Assembly: GCA_027924645.1 (NCBI GenBank)
Contig: BSBN01001362.1
Coordinates: 2,200,501-2,264,500 of the forward strand
DNA length: 64,000 bases
Direction: 5' to 3'
Origin: Cunninghamia lanceolata
Taxonomy: Eukaryota; Streptophyta; Pinopsida; Cupressales; Cupressaceae
Shown: piece after piece, positions 10,851-24,380 of the stretch
Position numbering within the stretch: position 1 is the first letter of the stretch
Layout: every line of letters begins with the position of its first letter
Notes under the pieces: model-generated
Databases searched by the model: none
What the model saw: the letters and a program-made list of their open reading frames with translations, nothing else
Told to the model about the DNA's origin: nothing
Translations under genes and position numbers: made by a program

Positions 10851-12420
10851 AAGAGAATTCATAGAATATTTCACTAAAACTAATGCAACAATAAATCAGT
10901 TTCATATCTTAGTCCATACCTAGAATATTGCTTCAATCACATCTTCACAAAATTTCCCAGCTCGCATCCATTTTCCCCAAGTCTTTTCTTCTAGAAGCTA
11001 TGGTTTACGGTGCCAAAAGAAATATGAAAACTTCCCGAGAGAGAGAGATCCCCCAAAACATAAAACATATTCTCTATTTGAAATACACGCTCCCTCGCCA
11101 AATTATATCTTGAGATTTCAAAATAAAGTTGAGCATGCATAACCACCCCCATAATTTCTTTCAGAAGATTCTCCTTAATTACTTTCTTACAATTTGCTAT
11201 TTTTAACCAAATAATACTTTCTCTCTGATTCTATTTATTTTAGAATTTGTTATTTATTTCATTTACAACCAAACAAAAATAGTTTTTTTCTACTTTTCTA
11301 AAATTAGTCTCTTACTCAAAAGAAACAATTATTTCTAAGATTCCCTCTTGAGGTGTGTAATTGTCACTTCTTCCAAGTGGCGAAAATAGAAAATAATTAC
11401 TCAAGACAATAATAATAAGGAAAGAGAATCTTTTTCAGACATAATAATACGTATTTCCCCACAACTATAATTTACATAAAAGCATCTATATTTATTTATT
11501 TATTAAAAGTGCCTTCTTAACTATAATTTCATTTTAATGAAGCAATTAACCAAAATATTAATCACACAATTCCAAACAAAATAACCCAAATGCCAAATGA
11601 TACCTGACCACTATGCATGATCGGAATGCAAGACCACCACAACAATGACTGACTATCATGCTCATACCGACAACACTAACTAGGTGCAAAAAAATCGGAT
11701 ACTCATCCTCTTCAAATGATGGCTAAGCTAGGGGACCATATGTTATCTCCGTTCAATAGTTTCCATTGGTTTTAAGGCACGCTCAAACCTGTCAATTCAA
11801 GTGGAGTCGATGCCTGATACCTGCAATCTACATTAACCAAATAGTCAAATAAATAGACATATATATAATCATATAGTCAAATACACCATGGAAAGGGAAT
11901 CGCAGCAGAGCAGGGTACTCACGCATGAGTAATGCGACACTGTCCCTTTAACCAACACATTAAACATGTAATCACAACACACATAGCAATCAATTACTGA
12001 ACGACTAAATAAGAACCATCATTAGATAATCACATGATATACATAATAAGATTAATCCACAAAAAACATCACAACATAACATCCTATGATACAGAATCAG
12101 TCTCATAAAAATTAATTCTAATATATGACAATCATAGTAAGATCAACATCATAATCACCTGAATGTAAAATAATGTCAGAGCATATAAATTATCAGTGTC
12201 GCAACAAAGATTATCGATAAAACATACTAACTGTCATATGAAACCACACATGAATATAATCAGGAATATCATTAACATGAATGTAACATCTACCAACATC
12301 ATATAATGTATAACATCAACTGTCTAACATACCTTAAATATTCCTATTATTTTACCTTTATCTTCATGCTCCTTAGCCAGACCATCTACACATCCAAAAT
12401 GAGAATGAAGGGGCATTACA

Positions 12421-12433
12421 TCCTCCCCCCCTA
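12421..12433 (-). other. Polypurine tract of the LARD-like element
   Basis: On the minus strand this reads TTAGGGGGGAGGA and abuts the LTR start TGTAATGCCC. Such a tract primes plus-strand DNA synthesis during reverse transcription. Its position fixes the element's orientation as minus. Confidence 0.75.
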
Positions 12434-14177
12434 AGACTTGACTTACTCCTGGAAGTCATAGACTAAGGTGGAAACATAACATATTAGTATTGCAATTTTC
12501 TATTGCCAACATACACATCCATATTAAGCAATTGTTCATAAGACAAAAACAATCGTTCAATAAAGACAAGCAGAACATCAATTCCTCAACTTAGGATTTA
12601 TTAAGTGATCTACTTATAACCAATCACACATATTTTGAGAATTTCAAACGATTTAGGGAATTGCATTCACATATTAACAAAGAAAAATACATCTCATCTC
12701 TTATTTCTACTATGGTTCCAACTAATTACCAAACATGCAAAGTACAATCCTCTGCGGAGTCCTCCCTTGAACATACTATCAGAGGTTCAAAATGAACATG
12801 ATAGAAAAAAAACTTGACACGAAACAGGGCCAACAAAAACAAACATTCAGAATAGCCACCATAGAATTTTAAAAAATGCAAACCCAAGTGGGGGAATAAT
12901 CAAATTCAATCTTAAGTCACAAAATGCCAACAATTTTCAACAATAAATCAAGTATAAAGAAAAGAGTTTTGGTGACCACTCCTATCATAAGAGAGTTCAA
13001 AGAAAACAAATTCACTGTTAGCCCACCAACAACACATGAAACAACTATCAATTTTTTTTAAAACAATCAAATTACAAACAAATCTACATCACAGTGTGAC
13101 TAATTTTAGCCACAAAAGGGAGTATCCGCTAGACAACACCCAAGGACGCAAGGTCCAAAATGTGTTAGAGAACGTACACCAAACACACAGACCATCAAGT
13201 TATCTACATCTTCTTACCTAAGTAAATTTTATACAAGGATTTAAGGCAACACAGTCGCTACTTATATACAAAAAAAAATTCTATCTTTAATGCAGTACAA
13301 TTTTTTTTACCAAACTATGAACATATACAATTACTTCCTTATGCAAAAAGATACTTACAGAGGAAATGTATGATGTCACACACAAGAATAATTCAAAACT
13401 CTAATTGACTTACAGTATCACATTCATGATCTCTTGGGTCCAACAAAAGCTCCAATTTGATCTTCTACACACAGTTCTCACACAGGCATACACAATGATA
13501 ACTTTCATAAACCATAACAAAACTTCCACATGAGGTCATGGCCAACTAGGAGATAGATATCAGATTATCAATCAACCATGTAAGGATACCTCACACATGA
13601 CTCGCGATGCATGATGCCACCAAATAATTAAATCATTCCAATACTTACACATATATAGAAACAATGCAATTAACATAAAGATGGTATCGTGCTTCCACAC
13701 CCATAGCTAAACATAACCCCTAAGTACGATTACTTCACCAAACTAGGGAACACAAACACCATTGGCCTTTCACAACACTCCACATAGAATGGGTACAGGA
13801 CATTCACATCACTAGAGGGGCAAATACCATACCCCTAATTACATGCACTAACAGTAACCATGCTTCTTTCTTCTAAAGCACTAGGGACCACAAGAGGAAT
13901 TCAAGGCCTCAACAAATCAACAAGCTCTAACATTCAAGAAACTCATATTATCAGACATATCATCACATTTTTCAAAAAGGAGAGAGAACACATAAGTAAA
14001 ACAAGGCATTAAGAATTTATTCCTTCAAGAATCAAAGAACAAGTTTGTAAATTTATCAACCTTCTAACATCATACTAAGGCACATAGATGAGAGGTACTA
14101 TTACCAACTTACCAAAGGAGAAAAATGATTAACCTAGAGCAATAACAACAATCCAGAGATCCCAATGTTGCAACGTA

Positions 14178-14192
14178 GGCTCTGATACCCAA
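14178..14192 (-). other. Primer-binding site of the LARD-like element (initiator tRNA-Met type)
   Basis: On the minus strand this reads TTGGGTATCAGAGCC directly next to the LTR end GGGGGGTTACA. It resembles the usual plant initiator tRNA-Met site TGGTATCAGAGC with one extra G near its start. Confidence 0.7.
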
Positions 14193-15554
14193 TGTAACCC
14201 CCCGCCAAGGAACCCAGAGGATACAACAACTTTTTTAATGAAAGAAATGACATCATATATTTATTCATAACATTTAAATTAAGCTTTATCCTCTAGGGTT
14301 CCATGGCTGCATTACTAATGAACTAAAACAAGATCTAACCAATATTATGAATTAACTAACAACCACAGTTCATTCTAAGTCTAATTGCATCAGATGAATA
14401 AACACATACAATTCCATATTATATTATCAGATAAATAAGCATCAAGATCCTGCACATAGCATCACAAGTACATAAACAAGTTCCTTTACAAGAGAGTACA
14501 ACATTACATTGTTTACAATATCGCTATCCAGATTACATTGGAGTACATACATCAAGATAATAGTACATGATTCAACTGATATATAGGACTGGAACATGAT
14601 CATAAGCATCTGTCTTCTCAAGCTATAACAAGATCTAAAATCTGCCACACAAGGTACATCCTTCTCGCACATGAACAACAGCAAGGGAAACTAATGGAGA
14701 TAAAAGCACAACCACCAGACCATGTGGAACCCTAAGATCCACCCACCGTGCTAGGAGATAACAATAAGGTCCCACTAAGAAAACAATCAAGAGAGATAGT
14801 AGACTAATAGGTGCAAGGACTACACAAGACTTTAATACAACACAGGTCAATAAGAACATCACAAGTAACACAAACAACACTTCCAGAGGTAATCACACAA
14901 TGAAAAGGAAAAACACACATTAGGGAGTGCTAGCCTGTAGTAGGGAAGAGTGTCATCGCATGGTCCTAACATGGGTTATCCTGGTAGTCTCTCACCGAAT
15001 GTCAGCCCCCATCCATGGGTTATCCTGGTAATCCAGACATTGGCCCCCATCTATGGTTATCCTAGCAGTCTCTCACTAGACGCTAGCCCCATAAGGTGAC
15101 ACATGCGAAACAAACATTCCTTTCGTGAGGACAAGGAAGTTTATCTTGCCAACCATGGCCTTCTCATCCCATCCTTAGCCTAAACGAGCACTACAGGCAT
15201 GGGTGAGGCATCCAATTATCTTATTTAGTGTGGAAACTACCCAACCCTCTAAACTTATTATTAAGTTATCACTGGATTAAAAACTTCCAATGGGTTATCC
15301 TGGCAGCCACTTTGGGCACCAGCCCCACATTGAAAGCCACTCCCCTACCTACATCTAGAAGACCCTATCCATCAACCAAGACAATTACTATCACAATAAG
15401 AAGTAACATATACAATGCAAGGCATTTACCTTCTTGCATACAAATCATAATCACAGGGACCAATTCTTATCCCAAATCATAAACCAAGCATGAACTACCA
15501 CATTTAGATCATGATTCATTTACAACACAGAATACACATCATTTCACATCACAC

Positions 15555-15774
15555 AGAGAAAGGCATTATCCATCTTGCATAGTCATCATAATCACATGAA
15601 TAGGTACACAGAGCAAGACATTATCCATCTTGCATAGTCATCATAACCACATGAATATGTACACTGAGCAAGGCATTATCCATCTTGCATAATCATTATA
15701 ACCACATGAATAAGTACACTGAGCAAGGCATTATCCATCTTACACATGTATCATACTAACATGAATATGAGACA
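15555..15774. repeat. 4 x 55 bp tandem repeat in the LARD LTR (right copy)
   Basis: Units start at 15555, 15610, 15665 and 15720, matching the array at 1133-1350. The same copy number in both LTRs shows the array predates the insertion. Confidence 0.85.
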
Positions 15775-17585
15775 ATATTTCAAGAATGCATTTCATTCAA
15801 CTCACATGATGCACACATAGCCAACCCCCACACAATCACACCCTCCTAGGCCTCTGGAAACAACTTCCCCAAATGACACAACACTTGACACCATTAAAAA
15901 CACAATGGTTTCACATCACTTTCACTCTCAAAGCACATCATAAACTAATACCCTTCAACAATATTTTTAAGGAATGTAACATTAATCCAAGCATGATCAA
16001 TCATCTAACAATTATAAAATGAATTTATCTCAATAATACAGAACTATAACTTTCTAATCACCAATAGCAATTATAATATGATCATAAGTTATAAGTATGA
16101 TCCACGAATATCAATATTTTAACTAATAATTCTCAAGACTTATTTTTAATTTCATTTAATTAAAATGATTGCAAACAACATGCAAATAACCCTAAGGCAT
16201 ACAAATTAAACAGAACAATTGTTTACACTATTTACACTGATGTAGATTTCATTAATAATCAGGACAATTTTGTAAATACTATTAAATATAACTGTATAAG
16301 CAAGACTAAAAGCCCATGTTATAAATATTTTGCACTAGTTAAAATCACAAGATACAAAACTTGAAGCTACAATAAAAGAACATTGTTCTAAGGTTAGCTT
16401 GAGAAGAAAGAAATATAGAATAACAAAACATTCCCATAGATCTAACATTTTCATCAAATCTACCTCACTTTTAACCACATGCATATGATAAGCTTATTAC
16501 ACATTTAAAGGATGCTTCAAACTAAGTAGAAGTATCATGGCTAAAGCAACTCAAGAGTGAACGCTAAGAGGGCACAAGTAAAAGAACAATATTTTTCTAG
16601 GTTTTACCAAATTTCGTTCAACACATGAATAGGAAGAGAGAAGCTTAGGTTTCTATGGGAAAACTTAAGTGTCAATTTGATCAATCTTCTATAAACCACT
16701 ACTACATTGGTCCTATGAATACCAAAATGATCATACCTAAAACATAGTTATTCTAGAGGTGTCTACACCTCATAATGATTACCAAGCTTGTTAAAATCTC
16801 TTACCCAACACTAGTATTAACGGAATAAACCAATACAAAGCATTCTAACTTGCTAGCATGCCAAGTCTAGGAATAAGAAGCGTTGATAGAGTTCAAGACA
16901 TAAATATGATACAAACATTTTCTCAACAGCAAGGTTAATAAGAACATGACATTTCTTAAGCACAAGTTATAAACATGCTCTATACAACTAATGAGCCACA
17001 ACATCCATAAAGGACTTTATTATCACATCAAAATTCACTTACAATATCGCATACACATGAAATTGGGACATACTAATCTATGCCTTAGGAAAACTAAACT
17101 TTGACAACATGACCCTATTATGACCACTGATACAACTTACACAAGTTCCATTTACCTTATATAATTCCACTCGTAATCAACTAATTTCTAAAACAAACTT
17201 ATAAATCAAATCTTAAATACATTGTTTACAAATCTAATTCCAAACCTACTTATCATATTTCTACTAATAAATCGTAATAAAATCAATATCAATTTAAATT
17301 AAATTTATCAACATTACTATATAATCACTCTATCCAAATTGAATTCTTCTACTTCTATTCTATATAGATTTAATAGCCTTCTTATAACCTAACAAACAAC
17401 CAAAATAAGTAAAGTTATTTATAATTGAAAGCATATTCACCTGCGGTAGCATAGATAAGAAGATATAATTGTTCAAACTGCTCAGGTAATTTTTTTTTTT
17501 ACAAATGCCTCAAAGGGACAGCATCTCATAGATATCAGCAATTGCAAGATCAACACAAAATGAATTTGTTGAGAAATTTCAAAGA

Positions 17586-18170
17586 AACCCAGTTCAAAAT
17601 TATAGAGTTATTGGTGACGCACCTAACTATTTTAATTTATACGAAACGGGTGAGACGTAGACAGTCACAAAATATTCATATCTCCAAAATGACAAACTGG
17701 GTATGGCTAATTTCTAGATATGATTTAGATAACTAGGTCATTCACCATATACAAAATTTCTAGAGGAAACCCAGTTCGTAAAACTAAAGTTATGGCTAAT
17801 GTAACAGACTGCTAAAATAGAGATGAAATGGGTGAGAGGTAGATAGTCCCAAAATATTCATATCTCCAAAATGACAGACTAGATATAGCTGATTTTCAGA
17901 TATGATTTAGAATCTAGGTCATGTACCATATATAAAAATTTTAGAGGAATCCAGTTCATAAAAATAAAATTATGGTTGATGCAACATACCAATAAAATAG
18001 AGATGAAATGGTTGAGAGATAAACAGTCCCAAAATATTCATATCTCCAAAATGACAAACTGGGTATGGCTGATTTTTAGATATGATTTAGAAAACTAGAT
18101 CGTGCACAATATATAAAAATTATAGAGGAACCCAGTTTGTAAAAATAAAGTTATGGTTGACGCAATAGAC
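17586..18170. repeat. About 180 bp tandem repeat in the LARD LTR (right copy)
   Basis: This is the counterpart of 10251-10850, with the same AACCCAGTT landmark and the same spacing. Its presence in both LTRs means it was part of the element when it inserted. Confidence 0.75.
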
Positions 18171-19889
18171 TAGGTTCAGAATATGTAGAAGAGAATTCAT
18201 AGAATATTTCACTAAATCTAATGCAACAATAAATCAGTTTCATATCTCAATCCATACCTGGAATATTGCTTCAATCACATCTTCACAAAATTTCTCAGTT
18301 CGTATCTATTTTCCCCAAATCTTTTCTTCTGGAAGCTATGGTTTACGGTGCCAAAAGAAATATGAAAATTTCCCGAGAGAGAGATCCCCCAAAACATAAA
18401 ACATATTCTCTATTTGAAATAGATGCTCTCTCCCCAAATTATGGCTTGAGATTTCAAAATAAAGTTGAGCATGCATAACCACCCCCATAATTTCTTCCAG
18501 AAGATTCTCCTTAATTACTTTCTTACAATTTGCTATTTTTAACCAAACAATAATTTCTCTCTGATTCTATTTATTTTAGAATTTGCTATTTATTTCATTT
18601 ACAACCAAACAAAAATAGTTTCTTTCTATCTTTCTAAAATTAGTCTCTTACTGAAAAAAAAACAATTATTTCTAAGATTCCCTTTTGAGGTGTGTAACTG
18701 CCACGTCTTCCAAGTGGCCAAAATAGAAAATAATTGCTCAAGACAATAATAATAAAGAAAGAGAACCTTTTTCAGACATAATAATACGTATTTCCCCACA
18801 ACTATAATTTACATAAAAGTATCTATATTTATTTATTTATAAAAGTGCCTTCTTAACTTAATAATTTTATTTTAATAAAGCAATTAACCAAAACATTAAA
18901 CAAATAATTCCAAACAAAATAACCCAAATGCCAAACGATACCTGACCACTATGGATGATCAGAAAGCAAGACCACCACAACAATGGCTGACTATCATGCT
19001 CATGCCGATAACACTGACTGGGTGCAAAAAAATTGGATACTCATCCTCTTCAAGGATGATGGCTAAGTTAGGGGACCATATGTTATCTCCGTTCAATAGT
19101 TTCCATTGGTTTTAAGGCACACTCAAACCTGTCAATTCAGGTGGAGTCGATGCCTGATACCTGCAACCTACATTAACCAAATAGTCAAATAAATAGACAT
19201 ATATATAATCATATAGTCAAATACACCGTGGAAAGGGAATCACAGCGTAGCAGGGTACTCACGCATGAGTAATACAACACTATCCCTTTCACCAACACAT
19301 TAAACATGTAATCACAACACACATAGCAATCAATTACTGAACGACTAAATAAAAACCATCATCAGATAATTGCATGATACACATAATAAGATTAATCCAC
19401 ACAAAACATCACAACATAACATCCTATGATATAGAATCGGTCTCATAAAAATCAATTCTAACATATTATAATCATAGTAAGATCAACATCATAATCACCT
19501 AAATGTAAAATAATGTCAGAGCATATAAATTATCAGTGTCACAACAAAGATTATCGATAAAACATACTAATTGTCATATGAAACCACACATGAGCATAAT
19601 CAGGAATGTCATCAACATGAATGTAGCATCTACCAACATCATATAATATACAACATCAACTGTCTAACATACCCTAAATATTCCTATTATTTTACCTTCA
19701 TCTTCATGCTCCTTAGCCAGACCATCTGCACATCCAAGATGAGAATGGAAGGGCATTACATTTTTAGTGAAGGGGTGGATATAAATGATATATACATATA
19801 TATGGATACATGTATATTTTTATTATGTATACATATATGTATATGTATCACTATATATGTCTGCAATATATAGTTGTATCATTGCACTG

Positions 19890-20545
19890 CTTGAATTTAT
19901 TTGGATGATTTGATGTTTGTTCGTTACTACCCAGATGACTACCGAGCATATAATTTCTATGATTGCAAGCATGTGAAAGGTTTGCAGAGCACCTTGCATT
20001 GAAAACACTCGATGAAGGTAAAGTCTTATAAGACTTTACTTACATCACTGGTTGACAAATTGTACTATGCATTTGTGTTTGTTAAGACACCACTACTCAT
20101 GGAATATTTTGCCCTGATGGCTTTGATGGAATATTTTTCTCTGCTACAATATTATAGTCTTCTTTTGCAATTGCATGTGATTATTTAAATTAAAATGACT
20201 GAATGCAGTTTATATTTTCTTTTGCAAATGTATGAGATTATTTGGATGATTTGATGTTTGTTCTTTACTACCCAGATGACTACCTGGCTTTTGATTTCTA
20301 TGATTGCAGGCATGTGAGATGTTTGTAGAGCACCTTGCAATGCGAGCACTCGATGAAGGTAAAGTCTTATAATACTTTACTTAAAACACTGGTTGACGAA
20401 TTGTACTATGCAATTGTGTTTGTTAACACACCACTACTCATAAAATATTTTGCTCTGATGGCTCCGATAGAATATTTTGCTCTCATGCCTTATTATATAC
20501 AGTCTTCTTTTGCAATTATTACATGTGATTATTTAATCTTCTCGG
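19890..20545 (+). repeat. Tandem duplication of a unit holding a mini-exon-like segment
   Basis: Two copies of an approximately 345 bp unit (about 19890-20190 and 20235-20545) share GATGATTTGATGTTTGTTC, a TTCTATGATTGCA splice-acceptor-like tract, the segment ending CTCGATGAAG and the GTAAAG donor-like sequence. In the second copy the segment 20310-20358 (49 nt) is bounded by AG and GT and reads open as ACEMFVEHLAMRALDE. A third, more diverged copy lies at 21086-21143 (58 nt). No host gene is recognised. Confidence 0.5.
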
Positions 20546-21519
20546 TTAAGTGAAAGTGAATGTATACATATGTGAACAAGTAATATAAATTGCACATTGA
20601 ATTTACTTTTTCCAGTCAATCTAAAGTAATATATCTATATGTATACATGTGTATATCTATATGTATATGTCTATCTATATACATATATCTGTATATACAT
20701 GTACATAACATATGTGTATATGTAATATATGTATATGTATTTCAATGTCTAATACAAATTAAACTATGTATTTTAGTTCATTTTGATTTAAAAGCAAAAG
20801 AATAATGATGGACAAATGAATATTATGCTCAGATTAATAAACATTTATTATTATTATGCTCAAATTATTATTAGTTGATATATATATATATATATATATA
20901 TATTTGTATATCTATATACATGTACATGTGATATGTAATATAAATGGAACAATGCATTTACCTTTTTCTGTTTATTACATCTTATGGAACAATGTGTTTA
21001 GATAGATGCACTTGCAGTTCAATTTAATGATTTTGTTTATGATGTATGTTCGTTACTGCCCCGATTATCATTTATATGTTTGCAGGCATACAACCATGGT
21101 CAATGCTTTCTAGAACACCTTCAATTGGGAGCAATCAATTCAGGTAAAGTCTTATAAGACTTTTCTTAGGCAATGACCCACTAGGCTTTAGGTTTTTCTT
21201 CATAGTGGTTTTATGTTCTTTTCAATCATTTTCCTTTACTAAACTTTTAATCAATCAATCAGTTTACTTTACTTTAATTTTAGGTTCTTTTCAATCATTT
21301 TTTTTTGCTTTATTTTTAATCAATCAATCAATTTACAATACTTTAATTTAAGTTCCTTTCAATAGTTTAAATTTTCTTGTTGCTTAAATGGAACTACATT
21401 TACTTGGATGCTTTAATGATTTCAATTAAGGTAGAATTATGTGAACAGAATGCTAAAACAACATGCTACTACAAGCAAATTATGTAGACAACTTGTAGTA
21501 CCATGCTGAGAAACCATTC

Positions 21520-21800
21520 AAGTCTTTTTTTTTTCAAAAATAGTTACAGTCATACAAACATAGAAACATGCGATCAACACATAGATATTTTAGAAATAAC
21601 CATTGAACTCTTGCTTTTTTTCCAAAACAGTTACAAACATATAAACATGGCATCGATCTGTTCCTTTTTCACAAAATATTACAAAAAGATCAATAGATAG
21701 ACATAACATCGATCTATTATTTTTTTTTCCAAAATAGTTACAAACATACAAACATATAAACATGACATCAATCTGTTCCTTTTTTCACAAAATATTACAT
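21520..21800. repeat. About 100 bp tandem repeat, three copies
   Basis: Units start with a T-run followed by CCAAAATAGTTACAAACATA near 21525, 21616 and 21718. The last two also share ATCTGTTCCTTTTTCACA. Simple tandem duplication; no function suggested. Confidence 0.65.
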
Positions 21801-21875
21801 AACGTTATCACTAAATGAGATGTATGCATAGAAATTTCACTAATGTCAAGTATCTCCATCCAAAAAAAATCTTCT

Positions 21876-24345
21876 TCTTCATTTCTCCATAAATCCAGAA
21901 AAAGGAATAGGCTGTTTAGGTTCTGTAGCAGCACATTCATTTGTAGTTTGAGTTAAACTGAGTGGCTCAGTTATAGTTTGTAGTGATGCAGCAATTTGGG
22001 CAAGCAAAGCCTGATTAGAATCTTCATTTACAAGTAACTCATTTGAGCTTCCTGAGCTAGACCCTGCCTGCAGATTGCTTAGAGCTGCAAAGGCTGAGCT
22101 CAAGATGGAAAACATGTCCATTAGAATGGGATGTTGCCACGGTAGAGGAGAATTTGGGGTACTCAATGGTCTCTCATTTACTGATTATTTCTCTTTCTTT
22201 TTTGTTGTCTTCGTCCCTCGAGCACTCTTTGCCTGCCCATGCCGAATTTCCTTCTCCCGTTTTTTCTCCGCCGCTCTTTATTTTTTAACAATTTTTCTAA
22301 TTTTTTTCTCTTTCTCTTGTTGCTAGACTTCTTTTTCAGCTTTCCTCTCCAACATATGTTCCTTTTTCCTCAGCTACAACTCTTCTTGATGAGCTTTCTC
22401 CATCTCTTATTTGTTGAGCATTTCAATGTATGCATCGGATGTTAAGATCTAGGACTACCTACTTAAACGTAGTACCCCAGTCCTATTCTTACCACCCCTT
22501 GCATGTACCCTTTGAACTGGGAGCTTGAAAAATTAACTAACTAGCTATGGTTGCATCTCACTATCTTGGGTGCAAGGCACATAATCTTCTTCCAAATCAC
22601 CTATGCATTCTTCTTCTTCTGCAATGTCCTCAATTTGTGGATCCCAATTTGATGCAGTAGTGAAGTAGTGTATGATGTCAGCTAGATCATGATCTGGTGA
22701 TGAAGGCATTGAAAGGTCGACATCCACCTGACTAAAATTTGTTTGTATCCCCATGTTTCTAGTAGCTTCAGCCATCCATTCTGGTTGGCTAACTTGAGTT
22801 AGCAAACTAAGACTTTCCATATTACAAATTGTATCAGCAGCATTAGGAACTCTATCAACAACATTAGACATTGTATCAGCAGCATTAGAAACAATATCAC
22901 CAGCATTAGGAACTGTAATAGTAGCATTAGAAATAGTTTTAGTAGCATTAGGAAGTGGCTGTAGAATTTCAACAGCATTAGAAACTGTTTGACTTCCTAG
23001 CATTTCAGTGCATTCTTCTTGTACTTCTATTAGATTCTGTACACTTCCACTTTTATTATATGTGCTAATGAATTCCTCAACTTGTGCATTTGTATATCCA
23101 ATGAATTGCAAGAAGGTTTCAAGTGCAATTATCTCAAGATCCTCATCCACTGTGAAGGCCTGATTCTCTAGTACAGTGGCCATAGAATCTTGACTATATG
23201 CATTTGATACTTGGAAGCCATCACTTGGCCTCATGTCTTCTTGAAGCATAGACCTATTTAGTGGCCAAATGCCTGTCCTTCTGAACCCACTAATTATATT
23301 AGCAAGGGTCAAGGCCTACTTGAATGCCTTGCTAGCAAGAGTAGCCAACTCTTCTCTTCCAATTTCTATTTGCGGGTGGCTTGCCATCTATGCAGACCTT
23401 TGCTTTTTGAAATAGTTTTTGAATGGTGAAAAAATACTCACATCTAGTGACTACAATCTGTGGCTTATATGTGTTGGGAGGGTGATGAGGTCAATCCCTA
23501 AATGTCGTACTTCCTCTATGGTCTTGAAGGCAACATGGCTGCCATGACCATCAAATATCAGAAGAGCTATGTTGGTTGGTGAAACCCCTCTAGGGATAGA
23601 TGCAGCAAAATGTTGTAGCCAATTCAGAAACAATTCTTTCATTATCCACTCATGTTCTTGAGTTGCCATGCATGCATCCGGCTCACAGTTGGCTATGTAG
23701 TTTTTGATATGCTTTTTAGATTTAAATAGATAAAAACTAAGTATACTTTAACCTGATGCACTAACACATGCCAAAACAGTAATCCACTCCCTACTTTTTG
23801 AGATGAGGTGGGGCACACAATGGGATCCCAATTTTACTATTACCCACATTCCACTGTTCCTGCTAGCTTGTACCCCAGTTTCGTTGCAGTTCCATATTCT
23901 GCTAGACCCATACTTATGTGTCTTGTAAAGATTTTCCAGATTTTCGTAGAATGAATTTACTATGCTTGGCCTTAGCATAATGGCTCTATCGGTGTCCACA
24001 CACTGTTCTGTGCGAATAGTTAGATCTGGATGCCTTTTCTTAAATCCCTCCCACCATGACCTCCCTGGCATCCCATCTGTGAAAGGATTTGGCCTAGACT
24101 AAATGACCTCTACCACAGTAGATTTCAACTGTGAAATTTCAAGCCCATGGCCTATGTCAGCCATGTCCTTACACAATTGAACTATTTCTGCCTCCTCCTC
24201 ATCGGTCAGGATGGTCGGTGCCCCCTGCATTTGGTGCTCGTGAGACATAGTAACCAGGACCTTAAACTACTAGAAAACACTCTCCATTTCTTTGTAGCTG
24301 CTCTGATTGACATATGTTTATCCTCAACATCAGCCATAGCACTCT
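21876..24345 (-). pseudogene. Pogo-type (Tc1/mariner superfamily) transposase, main part, decayed
   Basis: On the minus strand the fragments show the plant pogo/CENP-B-like layout: an HTH segment (MSIRAATKKW, near 24318), LTDEEEAEIVQLC, MPGRSWWEGFKKRHPDL (24071 down), the DDE-domain block RIWNCNETG (family DETG, here NETG), LLIFDGHGSH with the second catalytic Asp (near 23570), LDVSIFSPFK and GFRRTGIWPLN (near 23285), then a charged coiled-coil tail to 21879. From 24101 down to 21879 one frame can be followed without a frameshift, but it holds about 14 stops: nine TAG, five TAA and no TGA by my reading. One single-base frameshift lies near 24220. The first catalytic Asp is replaced by Asn, so this copy is inactive. 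No terminal inverted repeats were identified. Confidence 0.75.
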
Positions 24346-24380
24346 AGATGTCATTGTTTTCCATATACTTCTGTTCAACC

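Larger units (their letters stand above)
1..12420 (-). mobile_element. LARD-like element, 3' LTR (left copy, cut by window edge and by a copia insertion)
   Basis: This segment, minus the copia insertion at 2287-9398, aligns collinearly with 14425-19760, so the two are a pair of very long LTRs. About 230 bp of the left end lies outside the window. The right end reads GGGCATTACA at 12411-12420, followed directly by a polypurine tract on the minus strand, which makes this the 3' LTR of a minus-strand element. By eye the two copies differ at about 22 positions in the first 350 bp (roughly 6%) and somewhat less elsewhere. The element is therefore clearly older than the copia nested in it. No coding frame of note is present; the short ORFs here are not conserved proteins. 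The LTR identity is seen directly; the LARD class is inferred from LTR length and lack of genes. Confidence 0.85.
12421..14192 (-). mobile_element. LARD-like element, internal region without genes
   Basis: These 1772 bp separate the two giant LTRs. On the minus strand the region begins with a primer-binding site and ends with a polypurine tract. I see no gag, protease, integrase or reverse transcriptase motif in any frame; the longest frames are about 60 codons and look random. The element is thus non-autonomous and needs proteins from another retrotransposon. The internal region is less than a third of the length of one LTR, which is extreme even for LARDs. Confidence 0.8.
14193..19760 (-). 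mobile_element. LARD-like element, 5' LTR (complete, 5568 bp)
   Basis: This is the complete copy of the giant LTR. On the plus strand it starts TGTAACCCCCC at 14193 and ends GGGCATTACA at 19760, giving the usual TG...CA termini. The neighbouring primer-binding site on the left makes it the 5' LTR of a minus-strand element. It contains a 4 x 55 bp tandem array and a roughly 180 bp tandem array, both also present in the other LTR. No coding region is recognised. The outer flank begins TTTTT at 19761; the matching duplication would lie left of the window. Confidence 0.85.
19761..21878. other. AT-rich DNA between LARD element and pogo pseudogene; microsatellites, no complete gene
   Basis: The stretch holds TA-rich microsatellites (around 19780-19870, 20630-20740 and 20878-20905), the triplicated mini-exon-like unit described separately, and a roughly 100 bp T-rich tandem repeat at 21520-21800. 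No complete coding region is recognised. Short ORFs over the microsatellites are artefacts of composition. Confidence 0.6.

Noticed and set aside
19571..19873. A 100-codon ORF spanning the LARD LTR end
   Set aside because: It crosses an element boundary into a TA microsatellite and has no conserved look.
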